Source: Lachnoclostridium sp. (lineage in GTDB: Bacteria; Bacillota; Clostridia; Lachnospirales; Lachnospiraceae). Taken from it: a stretch of 62,967 nt of DNA. The notes under the pieces were generated by a model that was given only the letters and a program-made list of their open reading frames with translations, was not told where the DNA came from and made no database searches. The stretch's first letter is position 1; every line of letters begins with the position of its first letter. A program made the position numbers and the translations under genes. Where the stretch lies: contig JAMPEB010000018.1 in NCBI GenBank assembly GCA_023665475.1, forward strand, positions 1 to 62,967. Direction: 5' to 3'. Positions 16,414 to 25,602 of this stretch are shown piece after piece.

Positions 16414-16908
16414 ATGGAAATTTTAATTAAAAAAGCAAAGCTTGGAGATGCAGATGCTTTTACGGAGCTGATGACATCCCAGATGCCCGGAATGTACCGT
16501 ATTGCAAGGGCTGTTCTCTTGAACGATGAGGACGCTGCAGATGCCATCTCCGAGACGATTCTGACCTGTTTTGAAAAGCTTGGAACTTTAAAAGAAAACC
16601 GATATTTCAAGACATGGATGACCAGAATTTTAATAAATAAATGTTATGAAATCACCAGAGCAAACAAACACATGCTCTATGTGGAAGAATTGCCGGAGCA
16701 GGCTACGGAAGGGGATATGAGCAGTCTGGAGTGGAAGGAAGCCCTGAATGCTTTGGACAAAAAATACCGTATCGTGCTGATTTTATACTATGCACAGGGC
16801 TTTCACACAAAAGAGATTTCCAAAATCTTAAAAATTCCGGACTCTACTGTGAGGACCAGACTTTCAAGAGGCCGGCAGCAGCTTGCCAAGTATTTAGAAT
16901 CTGTGTAA
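16414..16908 (+). CDS. ECF-type RNA polymerase sigma factor (SigV-like)
   Basis: 164 residues with sigma region 2 (about 10-75: AFTELMTSQMPGMYRIARAV, then DAISETILTCFEKL, TWMTRILINKCYE) and region 4 (about 105-160: LDKKYRIVLILYYAQGF, KEISKILKIPDSTVRTRLSRG). The length and layout are those of ECF factors, which direct RNA polymerase to stress promoters. The next gene encodes a membrane protein of the right kind to be its anti-sigma factor. The start has GGAGGG six bases upstream. It runs against the replication fork, unlike most neighbours. Confidence 0.88.
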   Translation: MEILIKKAKLGDADAFTELMTSQMPGMYRIARAVLLNDEDAADAISETILTCFEKLGTLKENRYFKTWMTRILINKCYEITRANKHMLYVEELPEQATEGDMSSLEWKEALNALDKKYRIVLILYYAQGFHTKEISKILKIPDSTVRTRLSRGRQQLAKYLESV

Positions 16909-16925
16909 GGATTTTTATTTTTAAA

Positions 16926-16955
16926 TGCCGCTTACGCGGCGGAATGAGAGGAAAA
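16926..16955 (+). repeat. 30-bp hairpin + Shine-Dalgarno cassette, copy 1
   Basis: Begins TGCCGCTTACGCGGC, a hairpin with stem GCCGC, and ends GGAATGAGAGGAAAA, which contains the ribosome binding site of the following gene. The same 30 bases occur without a mismatch at 27026-27055 on the minus strand, again directly before a start codon. Confidence 0.8.
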
Positions 16956-16956
16956 T

Positions 16957-18018
16957 ATGCATAAAAAAAGTGAAGAGAATATCACTGCATTTTTACAGAA
17001 TGTGGAAGTGCCGGATATCGTAGAAAAAAAAGCGGCAGAGGCTTTCCGCCGGATTCGCGGGACAGAAATGCTTCCGAAAAATAAAAGAAGGTTTGTATTG
17101 CCCAAGGCTGCGGTGATTATCGGGTGCTGCTTCCTTGTATTCGGGACAACGACGGCGGCGCTGGGAATCGGCAGTTTGTACAGACAGCGCATGGAAAGCA
17201 TAGACAAAAGAACCATAGACGATTATTATGCGCTTGCAAATGTAGGTGAAACCATAGCGTTCAGCAGGGACCTCACGGACGCGGAAAGGGAAAGGTATCT
17301 GCAGTTAATTGAGGAATATGAAACAAACGGTCTATTCCCGAAAACGGAAGTACCTTTCATAAAAGAGGGAAAAGATTATACCGGGAAAGGCGTCGCTCTG
17401 GACGAATCCACCCTCACCCTGTATCTGCCCAATAAGACGCTGAAAGATGAAGAAATGCTGCAGATGATTGATTTTCAGCATAAGATGACATATAGTATTT
17501 ATGCCAAATATCAGGAGAGGCTTTTAGAAAACGATGTCTGGCGCAGCCGCATGGTGAAAATGACGGATGAGATGATTGACCGGATTTATCTGATTTGCTG
17601 CTCTACCAAGAATCATGAAAGCGGCGGATATAACAGAAACCTTACAAAAGAAGAAGAAGCGCGTTATGAAATTCTTGTAAGGGAGTATGAAGAAGAGGGA
17701 AGATATGTTGACACGGAAATAACCGTCATTCAAAAACCGGAGGAATATACCGGAAAAGGAGTTGCCATCTGCGTGGAGGACGGCGATTATTATTTACCGG
17801 AAGGGGAAGTGACGGAGGAGGAATTTTTACAGATTATCGATATGCGGCATAAAGAAAGCTATGCTCTGGACAGAATCCATGACGAAGTTGAAATGGGGTG
17901 GCGCAGCGGATATCCCGGCCATGAAAAGGATGACAGGCAGGAAACTCTGACGGAAGAAGAAATCCAAAAGCTTGAGCAGGAACAGCAACTGATACTTGAA
18001 CACCAAAAACAAGAATAA
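16957..18018 (+). CDS. Putative membrane anti-sigma factor with duplicated extracytoplasmic repeat
   Basis: 353 residues. A cytoplasmic N-terminus of about 48 residues contains VEKKAAEAFRRIRG, and one membrane helix (about 49-70, AVIIGCCFLVFGTTTAALGI) follows. The outer part has two related units of about 95 residues (around 88-190 and 215-315). Both contain DLT/NLT..E..RY, a TEV/TEI-V box, YTGKGVA, a YLP box and the ending I-D-x-x-H-K. The pairing with the upstream ECF sigma gene suggests it restrains that sigma factor, but the N-terminal region is not clearly a known anti-sigma domain. It is followed by a terminator. Confidence 0.6.
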   Translation: MHKKSEENITAFLQNVEVPDIVEKKAAEAFRRIRGTEMLPKNKRRFVLPKAAVIIGCCFLVFGTTTAALGIGSLYRQRMESIDKRTIDDYYALANVGETIAFSRDLTDAERERYLQLIEEYETNGLFPKTEVPFIKEGKDYTGKGVALDESTLTLYLPNKTLKDEEMLQMIDFQHKMTYSIYAKYQERLLENDVWRSRMVKMTDEMIDRIYLICCSTKNHESGGYNRNLTKEEEARYEILVREYEEEGRYVDTEITVIQKPEEYTGKGVAICVEDGDYYLPEGEVTEEEFLQIIDMRHKESYALDRIHDEVEMGWRSGYPGHEKDDRQETLTEEEIQKLEQEQQLILEHQKQE

Positions 18019-18027
18019 TATCCGCAT

Positions 18028-18066
18028 AACAGGCAGGAACCTTTTTTGATAAGGACCTGCCTGTTT
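18028..18066 (+). terminator. Terminator after the sigma/anti-sigma operon
   Basis: AACAGGCAGG with AACC and the matching GG-ACCTGCCTGTTT form a stem with a T-rich loop. It lies ten bases after the stop codon and ends in TTT. Confidence 0.7.
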
Positions 18067-18144
18067 CCCATTTATACGGCAAATCCGCCGATTCGGTTAT
18101 TGGGCTTTTCATAAAATGATATTGTATGTTATAATATACCCAAA

Positions 18145-18260
18145 GGGCAGAATCAAGTGTCCAAAGAAGCATCTGCCGAGCTTGCTCGAGCAGACGCTTC
18201 TTTGAACACTTGACGAGCGAAGCGACCCATCAAAATCAAAGATTTTGATGGGTTCTGCCC
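18145..18260 (+). repeat. Large branched inverted-repeat element before mutS2
   Basis: An outer pair GGGCAGAA (18145-18152) / TTCTGCCC (18253-18260) encloses two hairpins. One is a long hairpin from TCAAGTGT to ACACTTGA (18153-18213), with internal pairing of AAAGAAGC and GCTTCTTT and of GCTCGAGC-like bases. The other is ACCCATCAAAATC / GATTTTGATGGGT (18225-18253). The layout would make a three-way-junction RNA or a cruciform. It could be a leader structure or a mobile hairpin repeat. A promoter-like TATAAT lies just upstream, at about 18130. Confidence 0.7.
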
Positions 18261-18310
18261 GAAACTTTACCACAAACGGAGCAAAACAAACCCCTGCGGG
18301 AGGTGTGCGC

Positions 18311-20710
18311 TTGAACCAAAAAGTATTAAAAACCTTAGAATACAATAAAATCATTGAAATGCTCACGGATAAAGCGGACTCCCAGCCGGGCAAGAAATTG
18401 TGCGGCGAACTGCTTCCCATGAATGACATCCGCAAGATACGGGAGGCCCAGAGACAGACCGGGGATGCTCTCGGCCGTTTGTTTCGTGAGGGCAGCACTT
18501 CTTTCGGCAGCAACCGGGATTTAGGTTTTTCCCTCCGCTCTCTGGAAGTGGGCAGCACCCTTTCCCAATCGGAGCTTTTAAAAATTGCCTCACTGCTTGA
18601 TAATGTAAACCGCGTTAAAACCTATGGTCAAAAAACCGGCGCCGGTGCATCCGCTGTGGAAGATACCCCCTATGACAGTCTGGAGGAGTATTTTGAACAG
18701 CTTTCTCCCCTGACACAGCTTGCAGGCGAGATTAACCGCTGCATTCTCTCGGAAGAAGAAATTGCCGATGATGCCAGCGCCAAATTAAAAAGCATCCGCC
18801 GTTCCAAGCTGCTTGCCAACGAAAAAATCCACAGTCAGTTAAACTCCATGGTAAACGGCGCTTACCGCACCTATCTGCAGGATGCGGTGATTACCATGAG
18901 GAACAATCGCTATTGTATCCCCGTAAAAGCGGAGTACAAAAGTCAGGTAAACGGCATGGTTCATGACCAGTCCGCCACAGGCTCCACCTTTTTTATAGAA
19001 CCCGCGGCCGTGGTGAACCTGAACAATCAGTTAAAGGAACTGGATTTACAGGAACAGGAAGAAATACAGGTCATTCTGGCGGACTTAAGCGCTCAGGCAG
19101 GGCTTCATACACAGGAGCTTACACAAAACCAAAAAATTATGACAACCCTTGACTTTATTTTTGCCAAGGCAAAGCTGGCTCTGGACCAAAATGCCACCGA
19201 GCCTATGTTTAACAGAAAACATATCATTCATATCCGCAAAGGAAGGCATCCCCTTCTTGACAAAAAGAAGGTTGTGCCCATCGATATTCATCTGGGCAGG
19301 GATTTTGACCTTCTCATCGTCACAGGTCCTAATACCGGCGGAAAAACCGTTGCCTTAAAAACTGTGGGACTTTTTACATTAATGGGACAGGCCGGACTTC
19401 ACATCCCCGCTTCGGATAGGTCGGAGCTTTCCGTTTTTGAAGAGGTCTATGCGGATATCGGGGATGAACAGAGTATTGAACAGAGTTTATCCACATTTTC
19501 TTCCCATATGACCGGCATTGTCCACATTTTATCTCATGCGGATGAGCATTCCCTCTGTCTGTTCGACGAACTGGGAGCCGGAACCGACCCCACGGAGGGC
19601 GCAGCTTTGGCAATCGCTATTTTAAATCATCTGCATGACCGGGGCATTCGCACCATGGCTACCACCCACTACAGCGAGCTTAAAATTTATGCCCTGTCCA
19701 CTCCCTTTGTGGAAAATGCCTGCTGCGAGTTTAATGTGGAAACCTTACAGCCCACTTACCGGCTTTTAATCGGCATTCCCGGCAAGAGTAACGCTTTTGC
19801 CATCTCCTCAAAACTGGGACTGCCGGAAGGCATTATCAATGCGGCAAAGGAACAAATCGGCAAAGAAGAAAAAAGTTTTGAGGATGTGATTGCGGACTTG
19901 GAACAGAGCCGCGTCACCATTGAGAGAGAGCAGACAGAAATTGCCCAATATAAAGAGCGCATCCGCATCCTGCAGGAACAGCTTCAGCAGAAAAACGAAA
20001 AAATAGACCGGGCAAAGGAACGCATTTTGCGGGAGGCTAACGAACAGGCGCGTCAGATTCTGCAGGAAGCAAAAGAGGTTGCCGACGAAACGATACGGGA
20101 TATCAACCAACTAAGCTCAAACGGGGATATCAAAGGACTCGAGAAAAAGCGTCAGAAGGTCCGGGATAAAATCGGCGAAAAAAATGAGAAACTCGCTCTG
20201 GGAATATCTCCCCAAAAGCAAAAGGAGACGCAAACCGTTGACCCCAAGAAGCTGCAAAAGGGAGATTTCGTTAAAATCCGGTCCATGGGATTAAAGGGTA
20301 CTGTCAACACCCTGCCCGATTCCAAGGGAAACCTTTTCGTGCTGTGCGGCATCATGCGGACGCAAACCAATGTAAAAGATTTGATTTATGCGGAAGAAGA
20401 CAGTTTACCCGCAAATTCTTTAAAGCGCAGCGGCACCGGCTCCATAAAAATGTCCAAATCCCTGTCCGTGTCCACCGAAATTAATCTTCTGGGAAAAACC
20501 GCGGACGAAGCTTTAGCCGAATTGGATAAATATTTGGATGACGCCTATCTGGCTCATCTTCCCAGCGTGCGGGTCGTTCACGGAAAGGGAACCGGAACCT
20601 TGCGGAACGCTGTACACAATTACCTGAAACGCCAGAAGCATGTGAAAGAATTCCGATTGGGAGAGTATGGCGAAGGCGATGCCGGCGTCACCATTGTCAC
20701 CTTCCGCTGA
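18311..20710 (+). CDS. mutS2: Endonuclease MutS2 (MutS-like ATPase with Smr domain)
   Basis: 799 residues. The order is an N-terminal MutS-type core/clamp (about 1-300), the ATPase domain with Walker A TGPNTGGKTVALKT and Walker B LCLFDELGAGTDP followed by MATTHYSEL, a long coiled coil (about 500-620), a KOW-like segment (KGDFVKIRSMGLKG) and a C-terminal Smr nuclease domain with VVHGKGTGTLR. MutS2 suppresses recombination and also rescues collided ribosomes in Bacillus. The start is a TTG at 18311 with GGGAGG five bases upstream. An in-frame ATG at 18245 lies inside the hairpin element and lacks a binding site. Confidence 0.92.
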   Translation: MNQKVLKTLEYNKIIEMLTDKADSQPGKKLCGELLPMNDIRKIREAQRQTGDALGRLFREGSTSFGSNRDLGFSLRSLEVGSTLSQSELLKIASLLDNVNRVKTYGQKTGAGASAVEDTPYDSLEEYFEQLSPLTQLAGEINRCILSEEEIADDASAKLKSIRRSKLLANEKIHSQLNSMVNGAYRTYLQDAVITMRNNRYCIPVKAEYKSQVNGMVHDQSATGSTFFIEPAAVVNLNNQLKELDLQEQEEIQVILADLSAQAGLHTQELTQNQKIMTTLDFIFAKAKLALDQNATEPMFNRKHIIHIRKGRHPLLDKKKVVPIDIHLGRDFDLLIVTGPNTGGKTVALKTVGLFTLMGQAGLHIPASDRSELSVFEEVYADIGDEQSIEQSLSTFSSHMTGIVHILSHADEHSLCLFDELGAGTDPTEGAALAIAILNHLHDRGIRTMATTHYSELKIYALSTPFVENACCEFNVETLQPTYRLLIGIPGKSNAFAISSKLGLPEGIINAAKEQIGKEEKSFEDVIADLEQSRVTIEREQTEIAQYKERIRILQEQLQQKNEKIDRAKERILREANEQARQILQEAKEVADETIRDINQLSSNGDIKGLEKKRQKVRDKIGEKNEKLALGISPQKQKETQTVDPKKLQKGDFVKIRSMGLKGTVNTLPDSKGNLFVLCGIMRTQTNVKDLIYAEEDSLPANSLKRSGTGSIKMSKSLSVSTEINLLGKTADEALAELDKYLDDAYLAHLPSVRVVHGKGTGTLRNAVHNYLKRQKHVKEFRLGEYGEGDAGVTIVTFR

Positions 20711-20725
20711 TTACGAACTTCCCGT

Positions 20726-20741
20726 CATGCCTGCACAGCAG
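20726..20741 (+). repeat. Short repeat CATGCCTGCACAGCAG, copy 1
   Basis: Sixteen bases identical to 25603-25618. The core folds as GCCTGC-ACA-GCAG(GC). Here it follows mutS2 closely. In the other place it lies between feoB and feoA. It may be a degenerate intergenic hairpin. Confidence 0.45.
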
Positions 20742-20755
20742 CATAAACAATTAAT

Positions 20756-20843
20756 GAAGAACGCGGTTTTTGCGTTCTTCGGTGTGAAGCTTTAGATTTT
20801 CTTAGGCGGCGTTTCTAAGACGCCTTAGAAAATCTCTTCACAC
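20756..20843 (+). repeat. Two-hairpin structured repeat, copy 1
   Basis: Hairpin 1 is GAAGAACGC / GCGTTCTTC (20756-20780). Hairpin 2 runs from GTGTGAAG (20782) to CTTCACAC (20843), with an inner stem AGATTTTC..GGCG / CGCC..GAAAATCT. It lies between mutS2 and the response regulator gene. A second copy at 27087-27173 has the same outer stems, while the inner stem differs with pairing kept. Confidence 0.8.
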
Positions 20844-20867
20844 TTCCTTACACAGAAAGGAGCCATC

Positions 20868-21569
20868 ATGGTAAACAAACAAAAAATCCTTATCGTTGAT
20901 GACGACAATAACATTGCCGAATTAATCTCTCTTTATCTCACAAAAGAGTGCTATGAAACAATGATTGTAAACGACGGAGAGTCCGTCATGTCCGCAATGA
21001 ATACCTTTCAGCCCAATCTGATTCTTTTAGACCTGATGCTCCCCGGTATTGACGGCTACCAGGTGTGCAGGGAAGTGCGGACAAAATACTCCACTCCCAT
21101 TATTATGCTCTCCGCCAAAGGAGAAGTATTTGACAAGGTACTGGGATTAGAGCTGGGAGCCGACGATTATATGGAAAAACCTTTTGATTCCAAAGAATTG
21201 GTGGCAAGAGTAAAGGCGGTGCTGCGCCGTTATAAACCCGCCAATATATCCATGGAGAATCCCAATGACAAATGTGTGGAATACCCCGACCTTTCTATTA
21301 ATTTAACCAACTATTCCGTTGTTTACATGGGTAAAAATGTGGATATGCCTCCAAAGGAATTAGAACTTTTGTATTTCCTCGCTTCCACCCCCAACCATGT
21401 TTTTACCAGAGAACAGCTTTTGGACCAAATCTGGGGCTATGAGTATATCGGGGACACCAGAACTGTCGATGTGCATATCAAGCGTCTGCGGGAAAAAATC
21501 AAAGACCACCAGAATTGGAAAATTTCTACTATCTGGGGAATCGGTTACAAATTTGAGGTGAAAATGTGA
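20868..21569 (+). CDS. OmpR/PhoB-family response regulator
   Basis: 233 residues. The receiver domain (about 1-120) has the acidic pocket VDDDN, the phosphoacceptor in LLDLMLPG and the lysine in EKPFDSKEL. The C-terminal winged-helix DNA-binding domain (about 135-232) has PPKELELLYFLASTP and RTVDVHIKRLREKI. The ribosome binding site AAAGGAG lies five bases before ATG. The sensor kinase gene overlaps its end by four bases, so the two form a translationally coupled operon. The signal and target genes are not visible. Confidence 0.92.
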   Translation: MVNKQKILIVDDDNNIAELISLYLTKECYETMIVNDGESVMSAMNTFQPNLILLDLMLPGIDGYQVCREVRTKYSTPIIMLSAKGEVFDKVLGLELGADDYMEKPFDSKELVARVKAVLRRYKPANISMENPNDKCVEYPDLSINLTNYSVVYMGKNVDMPPKELELLYFLASTPNHVFTREQLLDQIWGYEYIGDTRTVDVHIKRLREKIKDHQNWKISTIWGIGYKFEVKM

Positions 21570-22990
21570 GAAAATCTCTGTATTTAAAATTTGTGCTTGC
21601 TTATATTATCTTCGGAGTGTTTGCGTTTATTATTGTGTCCATCTTTGTGCCTGCTATGACACAGGAGCATTTAACCAGAGAAAAAGCGGGCAATTTGTAT
21701 GCGGAAGCCGTCCTCATTGCAGACAATTACGCCAGCGGTCTCTATACCAGTGAAACAAGTCTGGAAACCGTAAAAATGCAGTTGGATTCCCTTGCGGTAT
21801 ATCTGGAGTCCGATATCCGCATTATCAATCCTTCCGGCCGTCTGGTTCTGGATACCGATACCCCTTTAAATGTGGAAGAAGTGGTGGTAATTGAAGATTT
21901 TGACCCCACGGCTGCTGCCGGTTCTTATTATATGGTGGATGATTTTTTCGGCAATTTTGAATCCGATGTTCTGACTGTTCTGGCTCCCATTATTTCCAAC
22001 TACAAGATAAAGGGATATGTGGTAATACACAGCAGCATGGATGTCATCATGGAATCCTGCAACAGCCTTTTGGGCATCTCTTATATTACGCTGGTAATTC
22101 TGCTTCTTTTATCGCTGATTATCCTGATTTTTTTTACGGATATCGTGTATATCCCCCTGAGAAAAATTACCTACGCCACGGAGCAGTATGCCTCCGGAAA
22201 TATGCATTATGAATTTCAGATAGACAGTGAAGACGAAATGGGCTATCTTGCCGCATGCCTGAATTTTATGGCAAATGAAATCGCCGGCGCTGAGGACGAC
22301 CAGAAGAAATTCGTGGCAAATGTTTCCCATGATTTCCGTTCGCCCCTGACTTCCATACATGGCTATCTGACGGCAATGTTGGACGGAACCATACCTTCCG
22401 AGCAATATGAAAAATACCTGAATATCGCCCTGAATGAGACAGACCGTCTGATTAAGCTCACCAACAGTCTGTTGACCTTAAATAACCTAAATACCAAGGG
22501 AATGCTGCTGGACCGCACGGATTTCGATATCAATAAGGTCATCAGAAATACGGCTGCCTCTTTTGAAGGAACCTGCCGCCAGAAAACTATGGCAATCGAA
22601 TTGATTTTAACCGGAGATACCTTTTATGTAAATGGCGATATGGGCAAAATTCAACAGGTTCTCTATAACTTAATTGATAATGCCATTAAATTCAGCCATC
22701 CCGATTCCGTCATCACAATAGAAACTTCGGAAAAGAAAAACAAACTGTTTGTCTCCGTAAAGGATACCGGTATCGGAATCCCGAAAGAAGACCTAAAGCT
22801 TATCTGGGACCGTTTTTACAAATCCGATTCCTCGAGGGGAAAGGATAAAAAAGGCACGGGACTGGGACTCTCCATTGTAAAGGAAATCATCAATTCCCAC
22901 AATGAACATATCAATGTCATCAGCACCCCCGGTGAGGGAAGCGAATTTATATTTTCCCTGTCGGAAACGGATGAGGAGGAGGAAGATTAA
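21566..22990 (+). CDS. Sensor histidine kinase
   Basis: 474 residues, GTG start overlapping the previous stop. There are two membrane helices (about 8-30 and 170-193) with an extracellular sensor of about 140 residues between them, then a HAMP domain. The dimerisation helix carries the phosphorylated His in VSHDFRSPLTSIHG. The ATPase domain has N-box NLIDNAIKFS, G1 DTGIGI, F-box DRFYKSD and G2 GTGLGLSIV. It partners the response regulator just upstream. The layout resembles PhoR/ResE-type kinases, with an unknown stimulus. Confidence 0.92.
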   Translation: MRKSLYLKFVLAYIIFGVFAFIIVSIFVPAMTQEHLTREKAGNLYAEAVLIADNYASGLYTSETSLETVKMQLDSLAVYLESDIRIINPSGRLVLDTDTPLNVEEVVVIEDFDPTAAAGSYYMVDDFFGNFESDVLTVLAPIISNYKIKGYVVIHSSMDVIMESCNSLLGISYITLVILLLLSLIILIFFTDIVYIPLRKITYATEQYASGNMHYEFQIDSEDEMGYLAACLNFMANEIAGAEDDQKKFVANVSHDFRSPLTSIHGYLTAMLDGTIPSEQYEKYLNIALNETDRLIKLTNSLLTLNNLNTKGMLLDRTDFDINKVIRNTAASFEGTCRQKTMAIELILTGDTFYVNGDMGKIQQVLYNLIDNAIKFSHPDSVITIETSEKKNKLFVSVKDTGIGIPKEDLKLIWDRFYKSDSSRGKDKKGTGLGLSIVKEIINSHNEHINVISTPGEGSEFIFSLSETDEEEED

Positions 22991-23007
22991 AATCACAGAT
23001 ATGATAC

Positions 23008-23050
23008 AAAAAGCAGCCCCCGCAATCAACATGCGGAGGGCTGCTTTTTT
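23008..23050. terminator. Bidirectional terminator between the kinase gene and feoB
   Basis: AAAAAGCAGCCC.CCGC and GCGG.GGGCTGCTTTTTT pair almost perfectly, with runs of A and T on both sides, between two convergent genes. Confidence 0.85.
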
Positions 23051-23078
23051 AGAGGTGGTGAATTATGTTATCCGAAAA

Positions 23079-25487
23079 TCAGGCTGCTTTTTTTATTTTG
23101 GTATTTACATCGGTAGTCAGTCTGGTTGCTTCTTTATAAGGACGAACCAGCATATAAATCATGCCGCCAACGATGACGATGGCAAAGAGCAGACCGATGA
23201 TATTCAGGCTTCCGGTAAATGCCTGACCAATCTGATTAATTACCAGCGCTATGGCATAAGCAAACAGGCATTGATAGCCGATAGCGAACCAAGTCCATTT
23301 TGCATTGTTCATTTCCCTTCTGATTGCGCCGATTGCAGCAAAGCAGGGTGCGCACAAAAGATTAAAGGCAAGGAAGGAATATCCCGAAACTTCTGTGAAG
23401 TTCGCACCAATCTCGGGCCATCCTCCGGGATACAAAATACCCATAGTACCCACAATATTTTCTTTTGCCACCAATCCGGTAACAGAAGCTACCGCAGCCT
23501 GCCAATTTCCCCATCCTAAAGGTGTGAAGATCCACGCAATAGCGCCGCCTACGGCTGCAAGAAGGGATTGATCCATTTCCTCTTCCTCAAGCATCCGGAA
23601 TCCTTCGGATGTAAATCCAAAGTAAGTCATAAACCAGATAACGATGGTGGAAAGTAAAATAATTGTGCCCGCTTTTTTAATAAAGGACCATCCTCTCTCC
23701 CACATGGAGCGCAGAACATTGCCCAAGGTAGGCATATGATATGCCGGAAGCTCCATTACAAAAGGAGCGGGGTCGCCGGAAAACATTTTTGTCTTTTTTA
23801 ACATAATACCGGAGACAATAACCGCTGCCATTCCTACAAAATAAGCGCTGGTTGCAACCCATGCTGAGCCGCCGAAAATCGCTCCGGCAATCATGGAGAT
23901 GAAAGGTACTTTTGCGCCGCAGGGAATAAAAGTAGTAGTCATAATAGTCATACGGCGGTCACGCTCGTTTTCAATGGTTCTGGACGCCATGACGCCCGGA
24001 ATACCGCAGCCGGTACCGATAAGCATAGGAATAAAGGACTTGCCCGAAAGTCCGAATTTACGGAAAACACGGTCAAGTACAAAGGCAATACGCGCCATAT
24101 AGCCGCAAGCCTCAAGGAATGCAAGGAGTAAAAACAAAACAAGCATCTGAGGCACAAATCCCAAAACGGCGCCTACGCCCGCTACAATTCCGTCATTAAT
24201 CAGTCCTGCCAGCCAATCAGCTACTCCAGCGGATTCCAACAAACCTCCTACAATCGCCGGAATACCGGGAACCCACACGCCATAAGCTGCAGGGTCAGGT
24301 TCTTCGCCGTATTTTTCCATAATGCCGAGAGCATCCTCATAATCTGCAATAGATGCCATTTCCGTAGTTACTTCCAGCGTTTCTTCATCTGCTATCTCAT
24401 AAGGAAAATCTCCTGTGGGAGCCACGCCGTTTTCTTCCATATATGCGTCATATCCATCCACGATCAACGCGGCATCGCCATATTCTCCCGCAGCTTCTTC
24501 ATACTCTCCGGCACCGATGCCAAGCAGATGAAATCCGTCGCCGAAGAGATTGTCATTTGTCCAATCCGTAGCGGCAGCGCCTATTGTTACCATGGAAATA
24601 TAATAAACCAAAAACATGACTACCGCAAAAATGGGCAGACCCAAAAAACGGTTGGTGACAATTTTATCAATTTTATCGGAAGCCGTAAGCTTTCCTGAGG
24701 ACTTTCTTTTCAGACAGCCTTTTATGATTCCGCCGATATAAATATATCTTTCATTGGTAATAATGGACTCCGCATCATCATCCATCTCTTTCTCGGCCGT
24801 CTTAATATCTTCCTCAATATGTGCAAGAGTTGCCTCGCTGAGACCCATCTGCTTCAGCACCTTGTCATCTCTCTCAAATAACTTGATTGCATACCACCGC
24901 TGCTGTTCTTCCGGCATATTATGCACTGCGGCTTCCTCGATATGTGCAAGGGCATGCTCCACCGTTCCCGAAAAAGTATGCATGGGAACCGTTTTTCCGT
25001 TTTTCGCCGCTTCTACTGCAGCTTCCGCCGCTTCCGTAATACCGGTCCCTTTCAGGGCGGATATTTCCACTACTTTACATCCCAACGCCCTTGAAAGCTC
25101 CGCCGTGTTAATCTTGTCGCCGTTCTTTTCCACCACATCCATCATATTAACGGCTACAACCACAGGAATGCCAAGCTCTACAAGCTGTGTGGTCAAATAT
25201 AAGTTTCTCTCCAGATTAGTTCCGTCCACAATATTCAAAATAGCGTCAGGACGCTCGCCAATCAAATAATTCCTCGCTACTACTTCCTCCAGTGTATAGG
25301 GGGATAAAGAATAAATACCGGGGAGGTCGGTGATGATAACCCCCTCCTGTTTCTTTAATTTTCCTTCCTTTTTTTCCACCGTTACACCCGGCCAGTTGCC
25401 CACAAACTGATTAGAACCGGTTAAGGCATTGAATAATGTGGTTTTTCCGCAGTTTGGATTTCCTGCAAGGGCAATTCGCAAGTTCAT
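23079..25487 (-). CDS. feoB: Ferrous iron transporter FeoB
   Basis: 802 residues. An N-terminal GTPase domain (GNPNCGKTTLFNALTG, DLPGIYSL, AVNMMD) and a helical guanine-nucleotide dissociation inhibitor-like region (to about 270) precede the membrane part with Gate motifs (FIPMLIGTGCGIPG; FIPCGAKVPF; NLLCAPCFAAIGAI). Between the first membrane helix and the rest lies an unusually acidic outer loop of about 120 residues (EYEEAAGEYGDAA, ADEETLE). It imports Fe2+ at the cytoplasmic membrane. The start at 25487 follows AAGGAG by eight bases. It is the last gene of a feoA-feoA-feoB cluster. Confidence 0.94.
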   Translation of the reverse strand: MNLRIALAGNPNCGKTTLFNALTGSNQFVGNWPGVTVEKKEGKLKKQEGVIITDLPGIYSLSPYTLEEVVARNYLIGERPDAILNIVDGTNLERNLYLTTQLVELGIPVVVAVNMMDVVEKNGDKINTAELSRALGCKVVEISALKGTGITEAAEAAVEAAKNGKTVPMHTFSGTVEHALAHIEEAAVHNMPEEQQRWYAIKLFERDDKVLKQMGLSEATLAHIEEDIKTAEKEMDDDAESIITNERYIYIGGIIKGCLKRKSSGKLTASDKIDKIVTNRFLGLPIFAVVMFLVYYISMVTIGAAATDWTNDNLFGDGFHLLGIGAGEYEEAAGEYGDAALIVDGYDAYMEENGVAPTGDFPYEIADEETLEVTTEMASIADYEDALGIMEKYGEEPDPAAYGVWVPGIPAIVGGLLESAGVADWLAGLINDGIVAGVGAVLGFVPQMLVLFLLLAFLEACGYMARIAFVLDRVFRKFGLSGKSFIPMLIGTGCGIPGVMASRTIENERDRRMTIMTTTFIPCGAKVPFISMIAGAIFGGSAWVATSAYFVGMAAVIVSGIMLKKTKMFSGDPAPFVMELPAYHMPTLGNVLRSMWERGWSFIKKAGTIILLSTIVIWFMTYFGFTSEGFRMLEEEEMDQSLLAAVGGAIAWIFTPLGWGNWQAAVASVTGLVAKENIVGTMGILYPGGWPEIGANFTEVSGYSFLAFNLLCAPCFAAIGAIRREMNNAKWTWFAIGYQCLFAYAIALVINQIGQAFTGSLNIIGLLFAIVIVGGMIYMLVRPYKEATRLTTDVNTKIKKAA

Positions 25488-25534
25488 TTTTTTCTCTCCT
25501 TCCATATTTTAGTAGATATTTTATCATCTTTAAA

Positions 25535-25548
25535 TTAGTTTTAACTAA
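25535..25548. promoter_or_regulatory. Palindromic operator before feoB
   Basis: TTAGTTTTAACTAA, a near-perfect dyad similar to two sites before the first feoA gene. It probably binds an iron-responsive repressor (DtxR/MntR or Fur type), and gives feoB its own control point. The bound protein is inferred, not seen. Confidence 0.5.
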
Positions 25549-25602
25549 CTATTTACTTAAAAAATAATTGCTATAATCCACATAACTTAACAAACTTTTC
25601 GC

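Noticed and set aside
18245..18310. An ATG start for MutS2 at 18245
   Set aside because: It lies inside the hairpin element and has no ribosome binding site. TTG at 18311 has GGGAGG at the right distance and matches the family N-terminus.
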